Shown: positions 1 to 13,200, counted from the stretch's first letter. The stretch is DNA of 64,000 bases from Nicotiana tabacum (GCF_000715075.1 NC_134082.1:211181948-211245947), one strand, 5' to 3'. Program-made: numbers and translations. The notes: generated from the letters alone by a model not told the origin.

Positions 1-116
1 CTGCTTTACTTGTTTCTGATAAAAGTAATATAAGAATTTAATTATGTTTCCGTGTTGGCTTGCCTGGTAATGGTGTCAGGCGCCTTCATGACCTATTACG
101 GAAATGGGTCGTGACA
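1..116 (+). mobile_element. 3' end of a Ty3/gypsy-type LTR, truncated by the window edge
   Basis: The segment ends GGGTCGTGACA at position 116, the same terminus as the solo LTR at 1204-4194. As there, an inverted partner (TCATGACC, about 87-94) lies shortly upstream and can fold back on the terminal GGGTCGTGA. Only the last part of the LTR is visible, so orientation and family rest on the shared terminus. No coding sequence is seen. Confidence 0.55.
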
Positions 117-226
117 TGTTGTTTATTTATTTTTCTTGAAGAAAAATTGCAAAAATATTTTTTTGGATTCCATATTTAGTATAGCGATTTCGTAAGGAGT
201 AACAAGAGCATGTAGGAGAATCACAG

Positions 227-945
227 AATTGTAGCATAATCGGGATTTTTGACATAATTGCGTTTTTTTGCAGAAAATTTGTAGAAGTTTTAGTCGTTTT
301 TGATTTATGAAAACAGAAAACAAAGCATCTACAACCAGAATACAAATAATTTATAATATATCGATAAAATATCTACAAACTGGGTACATTGAATTTTAAT
401 ATCCCAATTCCCATTCAATTGTAGCATAATTGGGATTTTCGATATAATTGCGTTTTTTTGCAGAAGATTTGTAGAAGTTTTAGTTGTTTTTGATTTGTGA
501 AAACAAAAAATAAAGCATCTACAATCAGAATACAAATAATCTACAATTTATCTACAAACTGGGTACATTGAATTTTAATATCCCAATTCCCATTCAATTG
601 TTGCATAATTGGGATTTTGACATAATTGCATTTTTCAGAAGATTTGTAGAAGTTTTAGTCATTTTTTATTTGTGAAAACAGAAAATAAAGCATCCACAAT
701 CAAAATACAAATAATCTACAATTTATCTAAAAAATATCTACAAACTGGGTACATTGAATTTTAATATCTCAATTCCCATTCAATTGTAGCATAATTGAGA
801 TTTTTGACATAATTGCGCTTTTTCAGAAGATTTGTAGAAGTTTTAGTCATTTTTTTATTTGTGAAAATAGAAAATAAATCATCTACAATCAGAATACAAA
901 TAATCTACAATTTATCTACAAAATATCTACATATTTGGACTCGAA
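227..945. repeat. Four-copy AT-rich tandem repeat, unit about 185 bp
   Basis: Each unit starts with AATTGTAGCATAAT or a close variant, at 227, 417, 596 and 782 (periods 190, 179 and 186). It runs through a TTTGTAGAAGTTTTAG block and a CTACAATTTATCTAC block. The short ORFs on the minus strand here are products of the repeat. Wording similar to the repeat (GTAGAAG, TTTGATTTGTGAAA) recurs at about 4400-4445 on the far side of the solo LTR, so the LTR probably inserted into one older repetitive element. Confidence 0.75.
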
Positions 946-1929
946 ATGCTTCCCCTGAAATGTATGTTTTACATTTTTGATACATATTTTTGTCCAAAAC
1001 ACTAAATCATCCACTTAAATACAATTTTTATATAATATTGTTCAACTTTTATACAATAGGTAAATGAATAAAAGAAAAATAAATAAACAACTATCTACAA
1101 TTTTTCTAAAATTTATCTACAATTTTTTTACAATTTCTGCAATATACGTCTTCTTATTCTTCTTCTTCGAGTTTCAATCTGAAATTCAGTCAAAACCAAG
1201 TCTTGTGACGACCCAAAGGGTCATCACCTGTTTTAATTGCATTATGTACTTTCGAGGCCTTGAAAACCTCATTTAGAATCGTCTCGATTTGCGTGCGCAG
1301 TCCGGGCGCATAGCCGGAAAGCTTAAATATGAAATTCTGTGAAAAAAGATGAAATTTGAGTTTAAAATGAATAAATTTGACTTCGGTCAATATTTTGGGT
1401 AAACGGACCCGGACCCGTAATTTGAAGGTTCCGAAGGGTCCGTAGAAAATATGGGACTTGGGCATATGCCCGGAATCGAATTCCGAGGTCCCAAGCCCAA
1501 GAAATGAATTTTTAAGTAAAATTGTTTTCTAAAAATGTTTAAGGAATTTTGAAATGAAGTCTGATTAGAAAGCGATGGTATCGGGGTTGTATTTTAGTTC
1601 CGGTGCCCGGTACAGGTCTTATATATGGTTTAAGTCATTTCTGTAAAATTTGGTTGAAAACGGAGTCCGTTTGACATGATTTGGACCTAAATTGCTAAAG
1701 TTGATGTTTTATGAAGTTTGAGAAAAATCCTTTGATTTTGAGGTTTGATTCATTGTTTTTGAGGTTATTTTGGCGATTTGATCGCACGGATAAGTTCGTA
1801 TGAAGTTGTTGAGTTAGTACGTATGTTTGGTTAGGAGCCCCGAGGGCTCGGGTGTGATTCAGATGTGTTTCGGAGGGTTTCGGACTTAAGAAAAACTGCA
1901 GAAACAACTGATCTGGTGTACTGATGTTT

Positions 1930-2290
1930 TCTTCTTCGCGTTCGCGGGAGAACCCACGCGAACACGATGCATTAATTGTTGCTGAAGGAATTTCCTTCTA
2001 CGCGAACGCGTAGCTCAGGTCGCGAACGTGAGGAACTGGGGGGATATCCCTTCGTGAACGCGGTCCTGGCCACGCGAACGCGAAGGCCAATCGAGCCTGA
2101 GCGGGGGTGGGGCAATTGTCTTACGCGAACGCGACCCTTTGGACGTGAACGCGAGGGCTCGAGGAGATGACTCTCCGCGAATGCGAGCCCGTTCACGCGA
2201 ACGCGAGCCCGTTCATGCGAACGCGAAGGTCTATAGGCCTGACCCATCGCGAACGCGAAGGGTTTGTCGCGAACGCGAAGGGCATTTTCG
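1930..2290. repeat. CpG-dense minisatellite inside the solo LTR
   Basis: About a dozen copies of a short core close to CGCGAACGCGA occur at 14-30 bp spacing (for example near 1957, 1995, 2018, 2073, 2121, 2195, 2247 and 2267), plus one inverted copy near 1935. It is the most CpG-rich stretch of an otherwise AT-rich window. The 127-aa minus-strand ORF over it is repetitive Arg-rich translation and is not taken as a gene. Confidence 0.75.
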
Positions 2291-3241
2291 CCCAGTGATT
2301 TAAAAAGGCCAAAAACAGAACACTTTCGTGATTTTATAAAAATTTCACAAACCACTTCTTCTCCAAAGTTCTTAGGCGATTTTTGAAGCTTCTCTTCATC
2401 ATAATCTCTTGGGTAAGTAATCTTTAACTTGTTTTATTCATTTTCCATCAACACCCACTAGATTTTTAGGCCTAAAACATGTAATTAAGGGTATAAATTA
2501 GGGATTTGGGTAGAGTTAGGGCTTTTTGATTATTTGTGATTAAGACCTCGTTTTGGGGTCGTATTTGAAAACAAATTATACATTCGGGCTCGTGGGCGAA
2601 TGAGTGACCGGGTTTTGGTCCGAACCTCGTGTTTTGACCAAGCGGGCCCGAGGTCGATTTTTGGGATTTTGGGAAGAATGATTGGAAAGTTATAATTGAA
2701 TATTGGAATTGGATTGTTTAGCACTTATTGATGATATTGAGTCAATTATGTATAGATTCGATTGGGTTGGAGCCGAATTTGAGAGGAAAAACGGTGTTCG
2801 AGGCTTGAGTTGGCCGTGAAAGTTCGAGGTAAGTGTTCGGTCTAACCTCAGCTTGAGGGATTAGGAGTTGAGTCCTATTTGCTACTTGCTTCTTGTTGAG
2901 TGCGACGTATAGGCATGGTGACGAGTATCTATACCTTACTGTTGAGCATGACCATGAGTCTTAAATTTGAACGTTGTTTTGCTCTTAGATGGCACTTCAG
3001 ATGCTTTAATTAATGATCTCCTATATTGAGTAAAGATTGATTTTATCCTCGTAGATCTTAGTTATGATTGAGTATTGTCATTAATTGAGCTGAGTACAAA
3101 ATGAGTTAGGATTTGGTTATAGCCGATTCTCCCTTGTCGGGATGACTGTTTCGATATTGTTGTTCCCTTGTCGGGAAGTTATTATATTATTTTTGTTCCC
3201 TTGCCGGAATTTCTTGTAATTTTGTGATGACTTATAAATGT

Positions 3242-3461
3242 GAGCGGGTGGTACGCCTACCACAAGATATAATAAAATGGGAGCGGGTGGTACGCCTACC
3301 ACAAGATCGATGAAATGGGAGCGGGTGGTACGCCTACCACGAGATATAATAAAATGGGAGCGCGTGGTACGCCTACCACGAGATATAATGAAATGAGAGC
3401 GGGTGGTACGCCTACCACAAGATATGAGAAATGGGATCGGGTTGCACGTCTGCAACAAGAT
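3242..3461. repeat. Six-copy tandem repeat with a palindromic core
   Basis: Units start at 3242, 3281, 3319, 3358, 3397 and 3435 (period 38-39 bp). Each carries the inverted repeat GTGGTA-CGCC-TACCAC. The sixth copy is diverged but compensated (GTTGCA-CGTC-TGCAAC), so the fold is kept although the sequence changed. The spacers between palindromes are near-identical AT-rich sequence. Confidence 0.85.
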
Positions 3462-4194
3462 GAAACTGAAAGTGAAAGTTTCCTTATTTCTTTTATCCGT
3501 GTTAGAAGTTAAATTGTAGTTTCCTTATTATTCTTTGATATTCTGGTTTATCTGCTACCTCGAAGCATGTTCCCTTTTCCCAACTTGAATTGCTAATTAC
3601 CTGTTACTTTTTCCGCCATATATTATATAACTGCACAGGTTTATCTGGAGTCTGGTCCTAGCCTCGTCACTACCTCGCCGGGGTTAGGCCAGATACTTAC
3701 CAACACATGGGGTCGGTTGTGCTGATACTATACTCTGCACTCTGTGCAGATACCAGAGTAGCTTTTGGTTAGCAGTAGTAGCTCGGGAGCCAGCCTTCAG
3801 TCCACCGAGACACCGAGGTAGCCTTGCAGGCGTCCGCAGGCCCGGCGTCTCCTCTATCTTATTTCATATTTTGTTATCTCATGTATTCGAGACAAACAGT
3901 GTTATATTTCTTTCAAACGGTTGTATTTAGTACTCTTAGTAGTCCGTGGATGTTGTGACACTAGGTTCTGGTTAGAGGCACGTGATGGTCTTTGAGACAT
4001 TTTCGTTTTCTACTTATTTAAGACTTCCGCTAAATTTCATATTCCCCTGTTATTTAACGGTTTATTTCCTTGTTATTACAATGGGAAGAAGTTTTAAAAT
4101 AAAGGAGTTAATAATTTCTAAGTTCATGGTTTGCCTAGCTTCTACGAGTAAGCGCCATCACGACTCCCGAGGGTGGGAAATCCGGGTCGTGACA

Positions 4195-4500
4195 AGTCTA
4201 ATATTCACCAAAACTCCTCAAAATTGATATATAAACTCCAAACCATATTCCCAATTATTTTCAACAACACCCAATCCAAACAAATAATGATTTTTGAAAA
4301 CCCAAATTTGAATTCAAAGCTTCAAAACTTTTTAATGGTTGTCAATGGTGGAATTGCTGCTCTCTTTTCCTTTGCTTTGTATTTTCACCATAGTTGCTTT
4401 TGTTGCAGAAGAATTGTAGAAGATTTTGTCGATTTTGATTTGTGAAATCAGAGAAAATGTTGAAACAGAGTTTAGCGCAAAAAACAGAGTAGGCAAAATT
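4195..4500. repeat. Fragment of a dispersed AT-rich repeat
   Basis: The phrase ACAACACCCAATCCAAACAA followed by an AAAGCTTC/AAAGCTTTG block is shared, diverged, with 13965-14060 inside the MULE-like element in gene 1 intron 8. It also shares GTAGAAG/TTTGATTTGTGAAA wording with 227-945. It is probably the other half of the element split by the solo LTR. Confidence 0.5.
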
Positions 4501-6900
4501 TGTAAAGAAGTCGTCGATAGTAATTACTGTGCGTGATATGCATTGGAAGATCTGGAAAATATTTAATTCCCCTTTTTTAGCGCGCCTAAATAAGGAATCC
4601 TACAGCTATAATGATTCCTTATTTAATGCATTGTATATATTATGTAGAAATACTATTAGCATGAAGGGTAATATGCAAACTATGAACATATTTGGTAATA
4701 TAGTTTCCTATATGGTATATGAACGAAAATTTTCCCTAATTAAATTCATATTTAAATATTTAAAAAAAGTAAAAAATAAAAAAATATTAATTATAATCCA
4801 CATTTTCACCCTTAGAATTATTATTTATCCTTCCATATCAACTAGAATTTATATTTTTGATATGCATGTAGTATGACAAGATTAGTTTTTCTTTTGCTTA
4901 ATTAACAACGAACTAGGAAAGTTTTAAGTGACCAATAGTAATTTTTTTCAAAAGAAATATTACTTTAAGTGGTCAATAATCAGTTTGGTTACTTTAATAT
5001 ATTATTAATTATTAAATTGCTCTTCGCTATAGAAAAAGGTCAAGTTTTACTACCCAAAGAAATTTGACAAACTAGCAAATTTCATGAATTTTAAAATTTT
5101 CATGGACTATAATGATGAAATCAACAAATAATGTTAAACCTAAATTAAAAAACCTTAACATATAAACTTATCGAAGCACTACCTGAATCTAAGGAAAGTG
5201 TAAGAAAAGTATTAAAAAAATATTCATGTAACGTTAAAAAAAAGAAGAGCTAGAGATATAGAGAATTTGCATTTCAATTACGAGATTCCTTATCAAATAT
5301 CAAGATTCTTGTATACTCTAAATAAACATAAGTCGTTCATATGATTAAAAAATTATGTCACAAAAAAATATCTAAAAATTTGAAGAAATATTTTTTTCTA
5401 AAAAAGTTGAAGGACCGGCCCACCCTAGCCGGCGACCCTCTTAGGGCTGGGCTGGGCTGGCCATTTTAAAGCTCATATAGATTGAGGGCCAGCCCGTTCT
5501 AGCCCACCAAATTTAAAAACTCACGAGGTTTGAGTTGGGTTGGGTTGAGTTGGGCTAGCCCGTTTTGACAACTATACTCATATGTCGTATGCTAGTTGTT
5601 GCTATTTGATTTTTGCTATTGTTAGTGTTGTCGTGGTTATGTACTAAAATGTACTATATTTACTTCAATAGAAAAAGATAAAAAGGTACGAGTATTTCCG
5701 TATTATATGTAGAAATAAATTTGTCGTTTTGAATATGTACTAAATTGTAGAGCTAGATTAAGTCAGAGTAAATGATAGAGGTATTCAAACCCAATTAGAA
5801 AATCTCACCAAATCATAATATCAAACCAAATCGATTAAATAGCTTTACTATATTTGATTTGATTTGGTTTGGTATTGAGTATAAAATTCGAACTAAATCG
5901 ATATATAAATATATACTTTTTCTATATATTCTTAAAACTTTATATGAAATTTTCTTCAAAAAATATCGAGAATATTTGTAATCCTCTCGTGGAATATAAT
6001 ATTTAATAGAACTATATAAAGTGCGTCAACTTTTTATTCTTTAAATAATATTTGATTCCAATGAGTATCATCATTTTTTATCAAGTATTATTAAAATGTA
6101 CTAGTTTCTTTGTTCTTTTATATTTATATGTCAAGATCTATTAAAACTCTTATATCTCTTTTGAATTTAAAATAATATTTTAATGATAATTTTTAAAATT
6201 AAATATAACATATTATTGTTTAGATTTCATATTAATTTTTGTGTTTAATTATTAAAATTTGGTTAAACTTGAAAACTTATCAACGAAAATTATTAGTAGA
6301 CTAAGAAAATAACTATAACGTATTACCAAAAAATTCTCCTGTAAGAATATTTTAATAAATCATATATTTATCACTTTGCTCAATTCATACTAAATATATT
6401 ATTAACTTATCAAAATTTTATATAACTCTAACAAAATAAGATTGAAATAATATTCATGTGAATTATTATAAAAATTTCGACTAATACTAGTAACTTTTAA
6501 TACTACATAATTTTAAAAGTATAATATATTTAATATTTAGAAATTAAACTCATAATTATGATTATCTTATTAAAATCAAGTGTACTATAGTATTTACTTT
6601 AAAAAAACAGTAAAGAAGGTACAAATTATCCTTATTATATATGGAAATAAAGTAATTGCTACTTTAGACTGGCATAAGACAGGGACATAGAGTGAAAACA
6701 TTCGCTGAAAATTATAGAAAGCTGCGTAAAATAAGAAAAAGATAAATAAAACAAGTCTAAAATAAGACAGTTAAAAATTGAAAAAGAATATCAATTTTGA
6801 GTAAAAGCGAAGGCTGAAGTGGCCCTCAAAATGGAGGCAGGTCCAGAACAGACCCGAGTTTGGTAGATTTGCTGGCAAAAGAGAAAATCATTTCGCCATT
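4501..6900. other. Intergenic AT-rich sequence, no gene recognised
   Basis: The largest ORF (4529-4876, 115 aa) has no recognisable domain and lies in very AT-rich sequence, so it is not called. At 5410-5580 there is a G/C-richer patch of GGGCTGG and GGCTAGCCC repeats that looks like a dispersed repeat. Around 5800-5900 there is a pyrimidine/AAACC-rich patch of similar character. Neither has ends I can define. Confidence 0.5.
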
Positions 6901-7187
6901 GAAATGAGGTTCTGATTCTCCCTACAATTCACGCAACGAAGCTAATTATCGCCATTGATAATTAAGCTTATCTTTCACTCTCTCAGTAGTAAAAATCCCT
7001 CAGCCTCCAGCTAAGTCAAGGCTCTAGTCAGCTCTTTACTCCACTCTCTTAACTTTCTTCTTATCTGTCCCTTTCTCTAATTTAGTGTCAGTTCACGGGA
7101 TTCACGTCGAATTCCAAGTCTCAAATCACGAGCTAGCTTTAATTTGTTCCCAGATCTTTTGGAGTTGGATCCATTGTTGCCACTAAA

Positions 7188-7254
7188 ATGCACTGAATTA
7201 CTTAGAGATCCAATTTTTATGGAATTTTTAGCTGGAAATGGTTGTTTGATTTGA
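7188..7254 (+). promoter_or_regulatory. Upstream ATGs / mini-uORFs before the glycosyltransferase start
   Basis: Three ATGs precede the main start. ATG 7188 is followed by a stop after 2 codons. ATG 7219 opens an 11-codon uORF ending TGA at 7252-7254, only 10 nt before the main ATG. ATG 7238 opens a 3-codon uORF. If the transcript starts upstream (the CT-rich region about 6970-7080 is a candidate; no clear TATA was seen), these would sit in the 5' UTR and could reduce initiation at 7265. Confidence 0.45.
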
Positions 7255-7264
7255 GTGTGGGAAT

Positions 7265-10200
7265 ATGGGGTTGAAATTGATGCGAAGGTCCAATTCTCAG
7301 AAATCTCAGCATAGATGGAAGATAAAGGTGTTTGTTATGATTTTACTTGGATTTTTCTTCGGGACATTAGTAATAATGGAGACGCAATACAGTAGAATTA
7401 GAATGTTAGCGTTGCTTTCTACACCTACAGTTCAAAAGCCCAAAATTGCATTTTTGTTTATAGCTCGGAATCGTCTGCCTTTGGACATCGTTTGGGATGC
7501 CTTCTTTCAGGTAAATTAATTAATTACGTGGCAGTTGAATTTTTCCTGTTTTGACCCTTTTTTTAAACTTTCTATTTTTGTCAAATCTTCTCTTTCCGCC
7601 TTAATTATTATGTTTGTATTATTTCCATTAAGTCACTTATTGTAACAGTATTGATTTCTAATCCTGCGTGTATTTTTAAAATTTGTCATTTTTGTTTACA
7701 TTGATTACTTCCTGTGTTTTCTCATATTTGGAAATTGGAATGCTTTAGGAAATTTCATTCTTTACTAAGTTATTATGTTGAAAGTGCCAATCAATCTTTA
7801 TACGGATGTGCAATATTAGTATAGTTAGCATTGATTATATCTGCTTTACAAGATTCTTTTTTTGGGTGGTGGGGGTTACTTGGATCCTGATGAGATTACA
7901 AATTATCCAGAATGTGTGAAACAGAAGCAGCCTGTTATTTAAGTGCTTATTAATCTTCTATTAATAATCTTTGAGGTGTTTGATATTTCCTGTTTTTTTG
8001 GTGGAAGGATTATCAAAAATGATTTTCAGTTGTTTGTCTTAGTGGAAACAAGGAGCTTTATGGAAAAGTTTAAAACTAACATCACCAAGTTCTTCAATCA
8101 ATAAACTATGCCGTAATCCCAGATTCATGGAGTTTGGTTATATGAATCATTTGCTCTATACGGTTCTATTCAGGCTCATTACATTCTAACGTTAAATATT
8201 TCTCTTTTGAAGGAAAAATATGAGTCCCTAAAGTTGAAGGTTTTCTAAATTTTACACTTAACCTATACTGATATACAATAGCTATAACAAAAGAGTCAGA
8301 AAACTCCTGGCAAAACCCGAGTTAATGCAAGTTTTTATGATGTAAGTATAACAACAACAATTAAGCTTTAATTCCTACTAGTTGGTATAGCCTATACGGA
8401 TCCTTCGCTTCACTTTATGTTTTGTTATTAGTTAAGTTTGTATTGGTTTTGAGGGATACACGTCTTTCGAACAACATTAGCAAATTCTTATGGTTTGACA
8501 ACTTGTGGAACATCTCTGTCATTGTTTCATCAGCAACATGTGGGGTTAACTTTGATTCTCCAGAGCTCTTATGCTCTAAAAGAAGTTATCCAAGTATCCC
8601 TTGAACGCAGATGTAATGTTTAATTCTCAGGTTATATTTGCTCTAAAAGAACTTATGCAATATCTTGGTGTTTGACTCTGGTGTTATGTTCTTCTCCCCA
8701 AATGCTCCCTCTGTCCCGTACTTGCTTGCCACAACACCTGAAGGTGGACTCGTTGAAAGTTTGGAACCACCTGCATGTAGCTCTTTCCTGTAGTTTTCAG
8801 ATCTCTCTTTTATTCAAACCAAATCTTGTTGTTGTTTCGAAATTTTGCTAGCTTTCAAGAATTATATTTTGTGTGCGTGCATGTTTTGCAGGGGGATGAG
8901 GAAAACAAATTTTCAATATTGGTTCACTCACGACCAGGGTTTCTATTAAACAAAGTAACGACAAGATCAGTGTATTTCTTGGATCGCCAAATTAATGATA
9001 GCATACAGGTTTTTTTCTTCTTCTGAATGAAAATTTCTTGTTGATAGCATCATCATCGATAAGTCTAGTAGGTAGGTAATCTACCTCTTCAGTTTCTGTT
9101 GCATACTTCATCCCATTAACAGCAGTTATGATAGAAATGCATGTGCTGCATTATTATAGACAAGTTCTTTGCCAGTTCACTGTTGCATATTCACTGTACT
9201 TGGTTTGCTAAGGACATCCCTCACCCCAATTGTTTTGCTCATCAAAAGAAAATCTTTTGGGGGTTTTCCTTTCTGGTCCATTAACCTATAGGACACGCTG
9301 CAGGCAGGCTATTATTCTTCCTGACACCTGTTTCTGATCTTAAAAAACATTCCCTTCTTTATGTTATGACAAGCAATCATGTAAAGACTTCTGTGGATCG
9401 AGTCTTTATTTTGATTGATGAGCTTATAGCGACACCTATATTTCTCTTTCTCTTTCACATACTTCATATAGCCTAGCAATATTTAGCAAGCGTCTTTTCC
9501 TTCAGGTAGATTGGGGAGAAGCAAGCATGATCCAGGCAGAGCGCATTTTACTTCAGCATGCATTGACGGATCCTCTCAATGAACGATTTGTTTTTCTTTC
9601 AGACAGGTGAGATATAATTCACTAATATCTTCATTTATCAAATTTGTAGCACAAGCTAACTCATTTGGTACTATGGTTAACTTAATTGACTCTTAATTTA
9701 TCAGAGCTGTAGCGGTAAGCTACTTTTGCACCTTTGTACCCCTTAACTCTATTAGTTTCCTGAGCTAATTTTGGTAAATTGTTTGAAATAGTCAAACTCT
9801 GTTTAAATAAACTATTCAGATGATGATTTTTGCTTAGGATCACTGAGGATAATCATTGGCCACATCTGTTGTAAAAGAGCACTTGGCACATAGGTCTGAG
9901 AGAACCATGCGATTATTTTGTTTCTAACATTGATTTCTCTGAAATAATATCCATCATAGTAACAGTTTTGTTGTGACTGTCATCTAATTTGTTTCAGCTT
10001 TTTCATGTTATTGCAGTTGCATACCTTTGTACAACTTCAGCTATACATACGACTACATAATGTCTACGCCAAATAGCTTTGTTGACAGGTAAGAGAGCGG
10101 TATTTCTGCTCTTTCTTGAGTAAATGAGTTATTCCTGTTGCCTGAAATCAAGTAATAAGTAAGCTTTTGTTCTTTCCTGGAAGCGCACTAATCATTCTCA

Positions 10201-13200
10201 AAGAACTATTACTTCTGAACCCAGTTTGTTAGCCAAATATCTAGCTATCATCTTACTTTCACAAATTAAAATGTGGAACAGTCTTCGTGCTTCATTTATC
10301 TAATTGTCTTTTGTTTAAAAATGAAAACAGCTTTGCTGATACAAAAGAAGGCCGCTACAACCCCAAAATGGATCCAGTGATTCCTGTTCAAAGCTGGAGG
10401 AAAGGTTCTCAGGTATTGGTCTGAAATATGAATTCTAGCTTCATGAAGTTCAATGTAACTCCTTATAAGGAAATTCTCAAAGGAGAAATGGAGCAAAAAA
10501 GCAAGATGTAACTTTCACTATTACTGGTTGTGTAGCTTACTACTTTTCATTTTCACGTCATTTTCGCAGTGGGCAGTTCTAAACAGAAAGCATGCAGATA
10601 TTGTAGTGAAGGACGAAAGATTATTTCCTATGTTTCAGTTGCATTGCAAGGCAAGTTACATTTTATTTATTTTTGTTTTGGAAACCTACATTTCCTGTTA
10701 TTCCGAAACCAGGATATGTATTTTGATTTACTATGCTCATGGATGGTCCTGAGTTCATGAGCATTGCAAGACAAGTTATCTTGCCTTTTTTTTTTTTCAA
10801 TTTAAGAGAAAACAAATGGTCCTTAGTTCTTTTAGACGGATGGAGACTAGGCAATAGAAAAATCATTGTTGAAGTTGTATACATTAGTATCAGTTTCTCA
10901 AGTGCCTCCAATTTGCTGGTTGTACAAGTATTATGCTACCCACCTACTGCATGCAGAAGTTCCCATTGGGCATACCTTCATATTTTCATGGTGCTCACTG
11001 CTCACCTTAATTAATTTATCACTGTGCAGAAAAAGCCGCTACCTGAGTTTTGGCGGGATCAGTATGTGGTGAGTGTCCATGCTGTTTGAGTATTTTCTCT
11101 TCTATTGTTAGTCGATCTTTTGACTTTTAACTTCTGCTTAAAGGTCTTGACATGCCATACCAATCTGTAAACTACTTCTTCTATATACTGTTGAACTGTT
11201 TTCTAATACCTGTTATTTTCTGCAGCCTCCAGATACATCCAAAATTCATAATTGTATACCTGATGAACACTATGTCCAAACTCTGCTTGCTGTAAGTTGT
11301 TTTCTGTGATCTAAACCCGTCTTGGCAACTTGATTTTTTCCCCTAAAATATCACCGATTTCACTTCAAACAATGATATTCTGTCAAAGAAAATTCCCTTG
11401 CATGGATCATTGGTAGCATAGGGCAATCCCCACTCTATAATAGTTCAATTCAAGTTCGAGCTGATTGCCAGTACATTTAAGTCACTATCTCACGACCTGG
11501 TTGAGTACTAATAGTGGTAATTGCTTATGTGGAAGTAATTGGTAATATAATAACCTTGTCAGTTGCATTGCATTTGTTTCTTTATCCCAAAAAATTGAGA
11601 AAAAGAAAATAGTTACGCCTCAATCCCAACTATGTTGGGTTCGGCTATCTGAATCCGCGCTATCCATGTCGCTCCATTTAAGCCCATCTAAGTCCAAGAT
11701 GATATTAAATAAAAAGAATTAGTTTGTCTAAACTCGAGGTTTTATGCATATTCTACTGGCATATAAATCTCTAATTAGACTAAAGACCCTTAGCATACAT
11801 TGGACCTAAAAGGAAATGTATTAATATGACTAACATCGGACCAAAAGCAAAAGAGCCTTGGCAGTTCTGTTTAGGTTTCATTTGCTGTGTCAAGTCGGTT
11901 TCACTATTTTTCTAAGTATTAATTTAGGTTTAGCTCATCTTGCACCGTTAGTTGATTTCAGCTAGTTATAAACCTCTATTTTGTTCAGCTAGTTGTAAAC
12001 TCTTACAGGTTGTTTTCAAGTTTGCTACATTTTATCTCACGAATAGGGTGGTTAACTAGCAAAGTTATTAATGAGCGGAATTTGAATAAGTGCAAGAGGC
12101 ATAATTTCTCCAAACGGAAAGGGGTTAAAAATGCCCCTAAGCTATTGGAAAAGGTTTAAAAATACTCTTCATCCACCTATTGGGCTAAAAATACCCCTCC
12201 ATTCACCTTTTTGGTTCACTTATGCCCTTTGACTGTTAGGTCAATGTTGAATTAAAAATAATAATTATTTAAATTCTACGTGGCAATTTCTTATTGGTCG
12301 AAATTAAAACATCTTATCTATTAGAAAGACCCACCCATATCTACCCGTTTTTCGCCGCCCCAAACACTAACCCGGCCCGAGTAAAAAGTTTAACTTAAAA
12401 AAAGACGCCCCACTTCCTAACCACAATATCTTCACGCGGAATTCTCTCTTCTCCCCCATGAAGGTACTAATTCGATCTATGGGAGTATAGTTTGATATTT
12501 CTAGTAATTTTGTTTTAGTTCAGTGGTTAGAAATGATCGTTTTCTTCCTGATAATCAATAGTGATTGCGAATTTTCGAACAGCGAATGGAAAAAAAATTA
12601 CTAGTAACAGAGAAAGTTTGATTACTTGACTTTTTTATAGAATTGCAATGAAACTCGTTCGAATGATTAGTTTTTCTTAGGCAAAATTCATTAGAAGTTT
12701 CTGGAAATATTTTCAGTGCTAGGTTACAGGATACGTCACCATATCCCTGTAGTATAACGTTTCGGCATTAGCGAATTTTTCGTAATTGTTGCGATGTGGA
12801 AGTATAACTATCTGGTCTTGGTTTTATTTTGATTAGCTAAGTTTATTTGCGATTATAATCAGCGATACATTGTAAGCCATGCCCTTGTGTTCTAATTGGT
12901 CTTTAAGAAGTACTAATGTTAGTTGAGGTGCGTGTAAGCTAGCTCGGACATCGCGGTTATAAAAAAATAGAAGTACTTGATACCCGAACACCACTGAGCT
13001 AGATGGAAGCGGGACGTCTTTTTTTTAGTTGAACTTTTTATTCGGGTCGGGTTAGTGTTTGGGGCGGCAAAAAAGGGTAGATATGGGTAAGTCTTTCTAA
13101 TATGTAAGATGTTTTAATTTCGACCAATAGGAAGTTGCCACATGGAATTTAAATAATTATTATTTTTAATTCAGCATTGACCTAACAGTCAAAGGGCATA

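Larger units (their letters stand above)
1204..4194 (+). mobile_element. Solo LTR of a Ty3/gypsy-type element
   Basis: The 2,991-bp unit begins TGTGACGACCC and ends GGGTCGTGACA, giving TG...CA termini inside an imperfect inverted repeat. It is flanked by a perfect 5-bp target duplication AGTCT (1199-1203 and 4195-4199). No gag or pol sequence lies within, so it is a solo LTR, presumably left by LTR-LTR recombination. It contains two minisatellites (1930-2290 and 3242-3461). Reading direction follows the 1-116 and 57717 relatives, whose GGGTCGTGACA end I take as the 3' end. Family assignment (Tekay/Del-like) is inference. Confidence 0.8.

Noticed and set aside
1972..2355. 127-codon Arg-rich minus-strand ORF
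   Set aside because: Produced by the CpG-rich minisatellite in the solo LTR.
3242..3461. CRISPR-like regularly spaced palindromic repeats
   Set aside because: The spacers are near-identical, the array is inside a plant LTR, and no cas-like gene is present. It is a simple tandem repeat.
4529..4876. 115-codon ORF in intergenic sequence
   Set aside because: Very AT-rich, no domain, no splice partners or promoter evidence.
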